Shown in pieces: positions 36,101 to 44,892 of a stretch of DNA of 64,000 nt. A program made the position numbers and the translations under genes. Source of the DNA: Parablautia sp. Marseille-Q6255 (GTDB lineage Bacteria > Bacillota > Clostridia > Lachnospirales > Lachnospiraceae); assembly GCF_951230155.1 (NCBI RefSeq), contig NZ_CATNVD010000001.1, positions 248,001 through 312,000 on the forward strand, in the 5' to 3' direction. Position 1 is the stretch's first letter. Every line of letters starts with the position of its first letter. The notes below the pieces were generated by a model that saw only the letters and a list, made by a program, of their open reading frames with translations, did no database searches and was not told the origin of the DNA.

Positions 36101-37195
36101 CTATTTTTCCTTTTTAAAAAAGTCCATATGTACTTTCGCCATACTTTCAAAGGTATACCATTTAATCTTATCAATAGACTTTCTTCCCAGCTCCGACAGA
36201 TTCCTGTTAGAAATAAGGTCAGTAATCGCCTCTGAAAGCGCTTCAACTGAATCAGTAGGTATGATTCTTCCATTTGTATTATCTACTAATTCTGAAGCAG
36301 CTATACAGCGATCCGTCGAAATAACCGGCAGTCCATAGGCCATAGCCTCGTTTATTACAAGTCCCCATGTATCCTCCCTTGTAGGAAGAACAAATACATC
36401 TGAAGCTTTATAATACTCTGCAAGCTCTTCCTTACTCAAGAAATCCACAAAATGAACATTATCCGCATTTATCTGATTGCGAAGTTCAATATATTCTTGC
36501 GTCGGTACTCCCCCCACTATATATACGCCTATATTTTTATTAATTTGATTTGCTGCCTGAATTAGCAGATCAAATCCCTTGCGATAAATATACTGTCCGA
36601 CAGAAATAACCATTCGCGAATCAGAAACTCCTATTTTATCTCGTATATTTTTCTTTTCTTTATTGCTTAATGGCGAAGGAAGAATGTCCTTTTCATATAG
36701 AGATGTGAATGGATATTTATATATTCGATCTGGCAAAGCACCATATGTAATAAAATATTCATCATCTATAGCTGTTGTACTAAAATACCCTTTTGCTCCA
36801 CTCATGACTCTTTTTTTAAGATGCTCTTTTATTCCCTTCCCATCTTTAGCAAATCCGCCTTCACTTTCCAAGTAGAACGGAATACCACGCAATTTCATAT
36901 ATTCAATAGCTAAAATTCCCGTAGGCGTTGCCATTGCTGAGGAAATAATAAAATCATATTTATTCTTTTTTAAATATCTAATAACCTGAGGACAAAATGC
37001 CATATCCACTGCTGTTGAAATACCTTTTAAGATGATTCCTTTAAAATTTATAAATTTATACTTTTTCCAGCTTTCATCTCTTTCTGATGATGTTGACTTT
37101 TCAAAAATCACAGTCAAATCACAGTACTTACCTAATTCGTTAAAGTAACTCACCATGTATGGTGCCGGAACATTAACCATATATAAAACTTTCAT
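36101..37195 (-). CDS. Family 4 glycosyltransferase
   Basis: 364 residues, complete GT-B fold. Start MKVLYMVNVPAPYMVSYFNEL; C-terminal domain with VISVGQYIYRKGFDLLIQA, VHFVDFLSKEELAEYYKASDVFVLPTREDTWGLVINEAMAYGLPVIST containing the E-x7-E motif. The domain order is normal, in contrast to the permuted gene directly upstream. Its stop touches the Wzy start, suggesting coupling. Confidence 0.91.
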   Translation of the reverse strand: MKVLYMVNVPAPYMVSYFNELGKYCDLTVIFEKSTSSERDESWKKYKFINFKGIILKGISTAVDMAFCPQVIRYLKKNKYDFIISSAMATPTGILAIEYMKLRGIPFYLESEGGFAKDGKGIKEHLKKRVMSGAKGYFSTTAIDDEYFITYGALPDRIYKYPFTSLYEKDILPSPLSNKEKKNIRDKIGVSDSRMVISVGQYIYRKGFDLLIQAANQINKNIGVYIVGGVPTQEYIELRNQINADNVHFVDFLSKEELAEYYKASDVFVLPTREDTWGLVINEAMAYGLPVISTDRCIAASELVDNTNGRIIPTDSVEALSEAITDLISNRNLSELGRKSIDKIKWYTFESMAKVHMDFFKKEK

Positions 37196-37207
37196 TGTAA
37201 TCCCTTT

Positions 37208-38401
37208 CTACTCTGTGGTATCTCCTATAAGAACAAAACTAACTTTTTCTTTCTGCATTTTCTCGGCTAATTTAATCACCCAATTCCCACCTTTTGATTC
37301 ACTCATAATGTTTGGAGCAACTGAAAGTACTACTTGATTTTCTTCCGGGATTCCCAACTGTTTTCTAAGTTCTGATCCATCTATCTTATGAAATATATCA
37401 GTATCTATTCCATTATTAATAATTTGTATTGTCTTATTTTTCAAAAATGATAATTTTACCCTATCAGCAATCCATTTAGATGGTGCAACTATTGTCATAT
37501 CAAGATCTCCCAACAATTTCTTTTTTTCTCGGAACATTTTCCTTGTATGATCGAAAAACAGGCTTTTGGGATACTCTCGTAATGCCGGACAATTGTGACA
37601 TTCTGTTTGAAAATTTTTACATTCATTCGCATGTCCGCACTTCCCAGTATACATGTATTCACAATGGAAAGTCCAAACAACCGGAATTCCTTTTTTCTTA
37701 ATATAATGAATCAATGGTTTAATATTTACAAAATATGCATGCAATTCGTGTATATGTATGAGATCCGGCTTATACTCTTCAATAAATCGAATCAGTCTCT
37801 GGGTTGAAAAATGAGAAAAACAGGCATTATATCCGGTCACTCTCGCTAATACAGCATGGATGTTAGTCTCCCAATCCAAACCAAATTTGAAAATATCCGG
37901 TTCTTTAATTTGCTTACCTCTTCCATAACAAATGGCAGCAGAGCGCCCATCTGCTCTTATATTTTCATATAAATCATATACAATTTTTCCAGTTGATGAA
38001 TATTTGCAGTTAACATCAATCAAAAGAACCTTTTCTTTTCTTCCAGTTCTATCATATTCTTTCAGATAGTCACAAAACATTTGTTTTCTTGAATATTTCT
38101 CGTGTGCTCTTAAATCCAAATCCTCGTTATTCTCATTTAGCACACGTTTAGCAGTCTCATACAGACTATCAATATCACCATATTCTACAAATTCATTAGT
38201 AGAGGAAAGAGATGTTTCTTTTGTTCCGCCGGTATCAAACCCAAAAACAGGTGTCCCACAGCATTGCGCTTCAAGACAAGTAGTAGGAAAATTCTCCCTT
38301 TTACTGCAAATTACAAAAGCATCTGCCATAGAATAGTATTGAGCCAGTAATTTTTGATTTGATATTTTGGGCAATATAACGTAGTTGTTCTTTTTCTCCA
38401 T
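37208..38401 (-). CDS. Family 4 glycosyltransferase with swapped halves (circular permutation)
   Basis: 397 residues in one intact frame. Residues 1-118 are the C-terminal part of a GT4: YVILPKISNQKLLAQYYSMADAF and the E-x7-E motif at 36-44 (RENFPTTCLEAQCCGTP). Residues 123-397 are the N-terminal part of the same type of enzyme: VLLIDVNCKYSSTGKIVYDLYENI through RKQLGIPEENQVVLSVAPNIM to VSFVLIG at the very end, after which a normal protein would continue with the sequence found at residue 1. GGAGG lies 6 bases before the start. The two natural ends are joined by a short linker around DRTGRKE. Activity cannot be judged. Confidence 0.78.
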   Translation of the reverse strand: MEKKNNYVILPKISNQKLLAQYYSMADAFVICSKRENFPTTCLEAQCCGTPVFGFDTGGTKETSLSSTNEFVEYGDIDSLYETAKRVLNENNEDLDLRAHEKYSRKQMFCDYLKEYDRTGRKEKVLLIDVNCKYSSTGKIVYDLYENIRADGRSAAICYGRGKQIKEPDIFKFGLDWETNIHAVLARVTGYNACFSHFSTQRLIRFIEEYKPDLIHIHELHAYFVNIKPLIHYIKKKGIPVVWTFHCEYMYTGKCGHANECKNFQTECHNCPALREYPKSLFFDHTRKMFREKKKLLGDLDMTIVAPSKWIADRVKLSFLKNKTIQIINNGIDTDIFHKIDGSELRKQLGIPEENQVVLSVAPNIMSESKGGNWVIKLAEKMQKEKVSFVLIGDTTE

Positions 38402-38436
38402 CCCATACCTCCGATATCATAATTTCCAGTTTCTTC

Positions 38437-39582
38437 TTATTTTCTAATCCTTTTTTCTATGCCTAAAATTTCATATAATCGAATCCCCAAATTATAAAGT
38501 TTTTCCTGACTTTTAAATTTTTCAGTACACTTAGGCATATCATGAAAGCTCATCAATTCTTCCTCTGTAATTTCAAGCCGTTTGGCTACCTCTGTAAACA
38601 GTTTTTTACTTTCTTCTTCTGAAAGAGGCGGTCGCTCAAGTATTTTTAAAGCTTCCTCTCTCTCCATCTGTCCGGTAACAACCAGACTCGAGAGCTGCGC
38701 TCTTCGAATATCATGTCCAAATCGTGTAGGCATCCAATATCCTTCTAAAAATTTTGTCAATAAATCTTCAAAGTGTTTTTGTCCATATGGTATATATCCA
38801 TACTCTTCTTTAAGGACTTCTACCATTTGATGACGTGTTACAGGTACAAGATTTAATGGTTTTAAAGTCTTCACACCTAAAATATATGGTATCCAAAATT
38901 TATGTTTAAATCCATTTGTAAACGTATAATCTTTAATCGGAATCCTACAATACTTCTTAATGACATCCTTCATAAAAGTCCCATCTCCCGTAGGTCCTCC
39001 ATCTTTGCCCCATGACTCAGGATCAGCAACAATTTCTGTCGAAATATTATAGCCATTAAGAATATATTTAACTCCTAACTCCCGCGAATATCTATCAATC
39101 AAAGCAATAAATGCGTGATCTTGCGGTGAATCAAGATTTTCGAGACCAGTTCTAAACCATGCTAACTGCATTTCTCTCATCTCATCCCAATTCATATTCT
39201 CCACATGCAACTTAACGCCAAGCTTATCTGTTATTCTTCTTATGTTCTCTTCAGCTACGGGTAGATTCCACCCTGCATTAATATGAAATACAAATGGTCT
39301 CAATCCCCATTCCTTCACTGCAAGATGAAGCATATAGCTGCTGTCTAAACCACCACTCAGTCCCAAAATACAATCATACTTTTTTCCTGATCCTTTTCTT
39401 TTTATTTCAGCCAAGAGACTCTCTAATTCTTTTTCATGTCCTTTACCGTAGTTCCATTCAGGAAGGATTCGCTGTCTGTATTCATTACAACGGGAACATA
39501 CACCATTTTCATCAAATGATATATATTCATCCGTTGTATCCATTACACAACATTTGCAAATCTGATATTGTCTTCTTGCCAT
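38437..39582 (-). CDS. N-acetyl sugar amidotransferase (WbpG/PseA-like)
   Basis: 381 residues from ATG 39582 (AAAGG 9 bases upstream). An N-terminal zinc-binding pair CKCCVMD and CSRCNEYR is followed by the PP-loop ATPase motif LGLSGGLDSSYML and later YILNGYNISTE. WbpG-type enzymes turn an N-acetyl group of a UDP-sugar into an acetamidino group, normally with ammonia from a HisH-like and a HisF-like partner. No such partner is visible in this window, so ammonia source or function may differ. The polysaccharide may carry an amidino sugar. Confidence 0.85.
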   Translation of the reverse strand: MARRQYQICKCCVMDTTDEYISFDENGVCSRCNEYRQRILPEWNYGKGHEKELESLLAEIKRKGSGKKYDCILGLSGGLDSSYMLHLAVKEWGLRPFVFHINAGWNLPVAEENIRRITDKLGVKLHVENMNWDEMREMQLAWFRTGLENLDSPQDHAFIALIDRYSRELGVKYILNGYNISTEIVADPESWGKDGGPTGDGTFMKDVIKKYCRIPIKDYTFTNGFKHKFWIPYILGVKTLKPLNLVPVTRHQMVEVLKEEYGYIPYGQKHFEDLLTKFLEGYWMPTRFGHDIRRAQLSSLVVTGQMEREEALKILERPPLSEEESKKLFTEVAKRLEITEEELMSFHDMPKCTEKFKSQEKLYNLGIRLYEILGIEKRIRK

Positions 39583-39599
39583 TTTCGTCATCCTTTCAT

Positions 39600-40812
39600 T
39601 CAATGATTAATTGCTCTCATTATTATCCTGTACGATATATCTGTTGAATAATGCTCTTTTAGACAACAATATTCCTTACGCTTAAATGTACTCAAATCAG
39701 CTTTCAAAATATATTGCAGTTGTTTATTAACCCCTTTCAAACTATTACTCTCACACCACCAACCAAAACCACCATCAACAATCACCTTTCCAATGTCTGT
39801 ATTTGGATCAGTCACAGCTAATACTGGGATTTTTGCTTGCATATAACTCAGCAATCTGCTTGGAAAATTTGGAATGGTAAACCTGTGATCAAGAAAGATC
39901 ATTCCAACATCACAGGCCGCCACCATTTTATCATAATCCTCTTTAGGCAGTCTCTTCATGAGCCTCACATTAGATGGTTTGTCTCTATGTACATAGGCTT
40001 CAATTTTATCAAACTCTGTCCCATCTCCAACAATCAAAAAAAATACTTCTTTATTTTTCTCTTGACTTTTCAAACATTCAATCATAAAGTCAATACCCTG
40101 TGGTTTTCCGAGATTTCCTCCATATACAAATACTTTTTTATCCAATGGAATTTTATACGTTCTTCTAATATCTTTACGTATTTCTTCCTCGACGCTCATA
40201 TCAATCACCTCAACACTATTGGGACAAACCTCAACAATATTAGGATCAATTTCAGGATTATGTTCCAAAATATAATTTACATTTGCTTGACTCATACAAC
40301 CGATATGGTCTGAAATCCTATAAAGTTTTTTCTCTTTCGCTCTAAATATTCTATAAATAATTCCCCTCAATCCCTGCTTCGTCATGATACCAATATCAAC
40401 TGCGTTTTGAGGAAATATATCTTTAAGCAAAAGATATGTCGTCGCTCTATCCCTCTTCCTTACAAACTCGATCGCATTGCAAAAGGTAATTGGCGGCGTA
40501 GAATAGATGACGGCATCAAACTTTACATTAGCAAAGTATCTTTTAATTCCCCGAATAAACTGATATTCAATGCAAACAGTTGAAATTCCTTTTTCTAAAA
40601 AAATTTGTTTTTTGTGTATTTCCAATTCTAAGCTTTAATATTGTTGCCATTTCCGTTTTCAAGATTAATGTATCCTGTTTTCTTCTTCTCTCAACTGGAG
40701 ATATTACATAAACAGAATGTCCATTCTTATAAAATTCTCTTAAAAGATCTTGATAAATACCCGGCTCATCAATTGTACTAAAATCAATAAGTGTTAAAAA
40801 AAGAATATTCAT
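39600..40812 (-). pseudogene. WbuB-like family 4 glycosyltransferase, frameshifted at a T7 run
   Basis: Start at 40812: MNILFLTLIDFSTIDEPGIYQDLLREFYKNGH, ISPVERRR, LKLRIGNTQKTN, then frame loss. The remaining GT-B enzyme continues in another frame (EKGISTVCIEYQF to the stop at 39600) with GDGTEFDKIE and LDHRFTIPNFPSRLLSYM. The break is at seven A on the plus strand (40597-40603, T7 in the gene, codon 70). Removing one T gives a single 403-codon gene. It may be a switchable gene at a T tract, a fixed mutation or a sequencing error. It ends 18 bases before the WbpG-like start. Confidence 0.82.
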
Positions 40813-40825
40813 AGCACTCCTCGTA

Positions 40826-41901
40826 TTACAGACGGCTCAGATAAAACTCCTGTAGCAATCCCGCCTCATGAGAAATATCATAATGCCTCTCAATTAATTT
40901 CATTTTTGCATCTAAACGATGGTTATTACAAGATGACATAATCGCCTTCGCCCATTCATCATTACTTGTCTCTAAACTCAATATTTTTAGCTTATTAATC
41001 AAATCAGGTGCTGGAACAAGCTCAGAAATAACACAGGGTAATCCCGTACCCTGAGCTTCAACTATAACTACCGGTAAACCTTCATAATAAGATGGCATAA
41101 AGAATACATCCATTGCCATCATTAAATGATTTACATCCTCACGTTTACCTAATAATTTTACTTTACCAGAAAGCTGAAGGTCTTCTATTTGCTTTTGAAG
41201 TTTTTCTTTATCTGGTCCGTCACCAACCATAATAAGAACTGCATTTTCATCCAGTTTTGCAATTGAAGAAAAAATGTCAATTAGACGAAATAAATTCTTT
41301 TGTCCATCAAATAATCTTCCCACGTATCCTACAACAAATGCATCCCTAATCCCCAGATTTTCTCGAGTAGCTTCTCGAATTTCAAAACTAAAAGCATACT
41401 TTTCTAAATCTATTGCATTATTTATAATTTTAACATCACTTCTATTTCCAAAAACCCATCGTCCAGCGGCTTCTGAGCATCCAAAACGATCTGTTAAAAA
41501 TAAATTAACAAACGGTTTAAAAAAATAGTGCTGCCACATGACATTACAGCATGTATTATGAGAATGTCCAACTATTGTTGAAACTCCACACAGTTTTGCT
41601 ACGAAGGCATCCATCACCATACTAGCACTATTTTGATGTATATGAACAATCTCATAATTATTTTCTTTTATTATACGCTTAAGTTCCCTCATATAAGAAA
41701 AGGGGTGCCGAGATCTAGATGGTAATCTATGTATACCCCCCCCCGGTATAAAATTTCATTATCATATCTTTCTGCTGACTTTGAACAAGTAACAAAGTCA
41801 AATTGCACTTGCGATCTATCCATGTGCCTATAGTAATTCATCACAACAGCCTCTACACCAGCATATCCTAACGAGCCGATAATTTGTAATACTCGAATCA
41901 T
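40826..41901 (-). pseudogene. Family 4 glycosyltransferase, switched out of frame by a poly-G tract
   Basis: Start at 41901: [24 protein letters not shown] ... as in CapM/EpsF-type GT4 proteins. At codons 52-55 nine G follow (41736-41744). With nine, reading ends after 70 residues (stop at 41689). With seven or ten G the frame joins to [18 protein letters not shown] and the intact rest of the enzyme down to 40826, including [36 protein letters not shown] (E-x7-E). The restored enzyme would have about 358 residues. Its start overlaps the stop of the ATP-grasp/HAD gene by 4 bases. The rest shows no other damage, which favours a reversible switch over decay. Confidence 0.85.
41736..41744 (-). 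repeat. Poly-G tract (9) in GT4 gene: OFF as written, ON at 7 or 10
   Basis: Nine C on the plus strand. The distance between the start (41901) and the in-frame Met of the long fragment (41692) is 209 bases, so one more G or two fewer restores the frame. No stop lies in the joined frame. Confidence 0.9.
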
Positions 41902-43502
41902 AATACTTTTCCCCGTATATCATTTATAGTTGTAACTTCCTCTTGCATTGCCGAGTGAGAATACAAACCATCTTCATTTCTAAAATAAATCCATTGCATT
42001 CCCAGTTGTTTACATGCTTGGAAATCCTTATTTGGATTGTCACCCACATAAACTATCTGTTCATATGGTATTCTCCAACGATTCTGCATTATGCGAAAAG
42101 AAATATCACACGGCTTTCTAAACTGAACACCGCCTAATTCATCCGTAATAATAATATCATCCATCACTTCATATAAACCAAGTGCTTCAAGTTTAGCTCT
42201 TTGTCCTTCAATCCTTCCATCTGTAATAATTCCAACTTTGATACCCCTATGCTTCAAATCCTGAACAAATTCAAGAACACCATCATACAAAGATATCTCT
42301 GGTATTTGCTCTCTGTAAATTTTTACACATTCATCTTTCTTTTCCACTTCTCCAATTTCAATTAGATATTCATCAATCGCCGATTTTCCAGCCATAAAGT
42401 GTGACCATAGCTTATCCGCAGCATCCTCTCTAGCTAGAAACTCACCAATTTTTTTATAACCACTTTTCACATACTGTTTCTCACTATATAACGTGTCATC
42501 AAGATCAAAAATAATGCCCTTTATTTGCCGTATGTTATCTCCTTCAGAAATACATACGCTTTGGTCAAAGCGGCTATATACCAAACCATCATCAACGGTA
42601 TCTGTATACTCCACTTTTTCTTTCAACAACATTCTGAGAATTGCCTCTGCTGATCTTGCACCGGCTTTCATACTGAGCGGCGCACCACCTCCAAATCGAG
42701 GATTGATCTCTATGTAATAGTCATCACCTGTTCTATTCTGTCGGATCAGCTGCACTGTCATCGGACCACATGGCTGAAATTTATCTATTAGTTTACGACA
42801 CTCTTCTATAATCTTCTTATCCATTACAATCTCTGTTTTAAGAACCTCTCCAGCTCTCACTGCACTTCGAATACGTGGTGTGATAAATATCGGATTACCT
42901 TCATAATCACAGAAGATATCAACTGTATATTCTGTACCCTCAATAAAAGGCTGAACAATATAATCTCCAACCTGCTCTGCATAGATCTTTAGTTCGGATT
43001 CTTTTTCCACCTTAAATGCATTAATGCTGCTACTTCCATCCTTTGGCTTAATGAAACACGGATACTGATCATGATAAAGCTGATAATCATTAACTGTCCG
43101 AGGTGCCTTTAAGCCACAGGATTCAAAAAAATCCGCTGTATAATTTTTATCTCTACATATTGCAATCTTATCTGACTTACTGATAAGCACCTTTGTCCCA
43201 ATCGCATCAAATTCTGCCTCATTCCGACTAAGCACCAAAAGGTCAGTATCTATCGTAGGTATAAGCAAATCAATGTGATCAACTTTGCAAATTCTCAACA
43301 ACTGTGGAATATAATCAACATCTCGCATTCCGCACACTTTCCGAGTATAATCACAAAAAGCCAATGCTGGTGCTGTTCCTGCCATATCTGCTCCATATAA
43401 TTTCAGTTTAACATTCAAACAATTTGCTGCTTGTCGAAAAGCTTGCACCAGTTCCACACGTCTGCCTACACCAGTAAACAAAATTCTAAATGATCTCATC
43501 AT
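41898..43502 (-). CDS. ATP-grasp ligase fused to HAD phosphatase
   Basis: 534 residues. Residues 1 to about 325 are a carbamoyl-phosphate-synthase-like ATP-grasp enzyme: Rossmann-like [31 protein letters not shown] (nucleotide Lys), [14 protein letters not shown] (metal Glu/Asn). Residues about 328-534 are a HAD hydrolase with [13 protein letters not shown] (nucleophile Asp), IITDGR and [12 protein letters not shown]. Both sites look intact. ATP-grasp proteins of this type in glycan loci may add amino acids or other acyl groups by amide bonds. Substrate unknown. Its start overlaps the alternative end of the acetyltransferase gene (see the 43564 tract). Confidence 0.85.
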   Translation of the reverse strand: MMRSFRILFTGVGRRVELVQAFRQAANCLNVKLKLYGADMAGTAPALAFCDYTRKVCGMRDVDYIPQLLRICKVDHIDLLIPTIDTDLLVLSRNEAEFDAIGTKVLISKSDKIAICRDKNYTADFFESCGLKAPRTVNDYQLYHDQYPCFIKPKDGSSSINAFKVEKESELKIYAEQVGDYIVQPFIEGTEYTVDIFCDYEGNPIFITPRIRSAVRAGEVLKTEIVMDKKIIEECRKLIDKFQPCGPMTVQLIRQNRTGDDYYIEINPRFGGGAPLSMKAGARSAEAILRMLLKEKVEYTDTVDDGLVYSRFDQSVCISEGDNIRQIKGIIFDLDDTLYSEKQYVKSGYKKIGEFLAREDAADKLWSHFMAGKSAIDEYLIEIGEVEKKDECVKIYREQIPEISLYDGVLEFVQDLKHRGIKVGIITDGRIEGQRAKLEALGLYEVMDDIIITDELGGVQFRKPCDISFRIMQNRWRIPYEQIVYVGDNPNKDFQACKQLGMQWIYFRNEDGLYSHSAMQEEVTTINDIRGKVL

Positions 43503-43538
43503 GCAGCCCTCCCACTCATGAGAAGTTGCGAAAAGGTC

Positions 43539-44198
43539 TTATGATTTACTATTCGGCGGGATACCCCCCCCCATATTTTTAGTTGATTTCTTTCCCATTT
43601 CCATTCTCCTTGCCGGAACTCCTATAAATATTCCTGATTCTTCTATATTACTAATCACAACTGCCCCAGCTCCTATCATACAGTCAGAAGAGATAGAAGC
43701 ATTATTTCTGACAGTTGCTCCAGCTCCAATCCATGTTCCATCTCCCACAATGACAGTCCCGCATAAATGGCTGCCAACTGCAATATGCACATAATCGCCC
43801 ACCGTGCAATCATGATCCACCGAAGAACAAGTATTAATAATGCATCCCTTTCCAATCTTTGCTCCCGGATTAATCACAACACCGGCCATGACTACTGTTC
43901 CTGCACCTATCACTACATCCTCCGCAACAACTGCATCTGGATGAACAAGCGTAGTCAGTTTCTCCACTGGAATTGATTCCTGTATCCGCTTCCGAATATC
44001 CGCATTGCCAATTCCAACGATTACATCTGCATCTATCCTTTCAGCTTCTATACTTTTTCCTATGACTGGATAACCTCCACATTCATGGACATTTTCATCG
44101 TCATCTAAAAAAACAATCTCTCTATAACTATTTTTTTTTGCAATATCTGCAACTACCTTTCCGTGTCCACTTGCACCGATAATTGCCAATTTATTCAT
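43539..44198 (-). CDS. pglD: PglD/NeuD-like acetyltransferase with variable C-terminal tail
   Basis: 219 residues as written. Rossmann start LAIIGASGHGKVVADIA, then beta-helix hexapeptides with catalytic His in CSSVDHDCTVGDY and end GVPARRMEMGKK. With PglF, PglE and PglC neighbours it should N-acetylate the 4-amino sugar to give UDP-di-N-acetylbacillosamine. The last 13 residues (MGGGIPPNSKS) come from a nine-G tract. With eight G the tail changes to GGVSRRIVNHKTF and ends in a TGA that overlaps the next start codon as ATGATG. Core enzyme is unaffected by the tract. Confidence 0.88.
   Translation of the reverse strand: MNKLAIIGASGHGKVVADIAKKNSYREIVFLDDDENVHECGGYPVIGKSIEAERIDADVIVGIGNADIRKRIQESIPVEKLTTLVHPDAVVAEDVVIGAGTVVMAGVVINPGAKIGKGCIINTCSSVDHDCTVGDYVHIAVGSHLCGTVIVGDGTWIGAGATVRNNASISSDCMIGAGAVVISNIEESGIFIGVPARRMEMGKKSTKNMGGGIPPNSKS
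43564..43572 (-). repeat. Poly-G tract (9) at the acetyltransferase 3' end
   Basis: Nine C on the plus strand, codons just before the stop. Length 8 (or 5, 11) moves the stop from 43539 to 43499-43501, where it overlaps the start of the ATP-grasp/HAD gene; length 10 gives a stop after PAE. The tract could therefore tune translational coupling rather than switch an enzyme off. Confidence 0.85.
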
Positions 44199-44202
44199 TT
44201 CC

Positions 44203-44892
44203 TCACCTTCTCAGTAATCCAGTATTTCCTGTACCCATAAATTCTTCCATTGTCGCAGAAGTTTCTGAGGAAATGCCTTCACTCTTTAACACTGTTTTCA
44301 CCGTTTGAAGGATAATTTTTACATCTCCCCAAAAAGTAATATGGTTTACATACCACACATCCATCTCAAATTTCTCTTCCCATGTCACCGCATTTCGGCC
44401 ATTTGCCTGTGCATACCCTGTCAATCCCGGACGCACATCATGACGATGCTTTTGATACTCATTGTAGCGATCCAAATATACTACTAGAAGCGGCCGCGGC
44501 CCGATAATGCTCATATCGCCTTTAACAATATTCAGTAATTCAGGCAATTCATCAAGACTTGTTTTCCGCAAAAACTTGCCATATGAGGTGAGTCTTTTCT
44601 CATCAGGCAACAGTTTTCCATTTTTATCCTTTTTGTTCGTCATCGTCCTGAATTTGATCAGCTTAAAGATTCTTTCATTTTTCCCCGGACGCTCCTGTGT
44701 AAAAAATGGATTACCATGCATTGCGATTGTCCCAAATATCGTCAGTATCAAAAGTACCGGAGACAATACCACTAATGCACAGAATGCAAGAAAGAAATCC
44801 AAACATCGCTTGATATACTTCTCGTAGAATCCTGGCTTTTTCTTCACAAATACTTGTGTACTATGATCTGACGCCTTATTCATTGAAAACAA
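44203..44892 (-). CDS. pglC: Initiating phosphoglycosyltransferase (PglC/WcaJ-family sugar transferase)
   Basis: 229 residues. One membrane hairpin (about 33-57) and the catalytic core TQERPGKNERIFKLIKFRTM, LRKTSLDELPELLNIVKGDMSIIGPRPLL with the Asp-Glu pair, and GLTGYAQANGRNAVTWEEK. This monotopic enzyme transfers a sugar phosphate from UDP-sugar to undecaprenyl phosphate and starts the repeat unit. Its bacillosamine-pathway neighbours make UDP-di-N-acetylbacillosamine the likely donor. It overlaps the start of the aminotransferase by 13 bases and is followed 5 bases later by pglD. Confidence 0.92.
   Translation of the reverse strand: MFSMNKASDHSTQVFVKKKPGFYEKYIKRCLDFFLAFCALVVLSPVLLILTIFGTIAMHGNPFFTQERPGKNERIFKLIKFRTMTNKKDKNGKLLPDEKRLTSYGKFLRKTSLDELPELLNIVKGDMSIIGPRPLLVVYLDRYNEYQKHRHDVRPGLTGYAQANGRNAVTWEEKFEMDVWYVNHITFWGDVKIILQTVKTVLKSEGISSETSATMEEFMGTGNTGLLRR

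Noticed and set aside
36100-36273. N-terminal extension of the Wzy-like protein overlapping the GT4 gene
   Set aside because: It overlaps well-conserved GT4 coding sequence by 170 bases; a start directly after the GT4 stop fits better.
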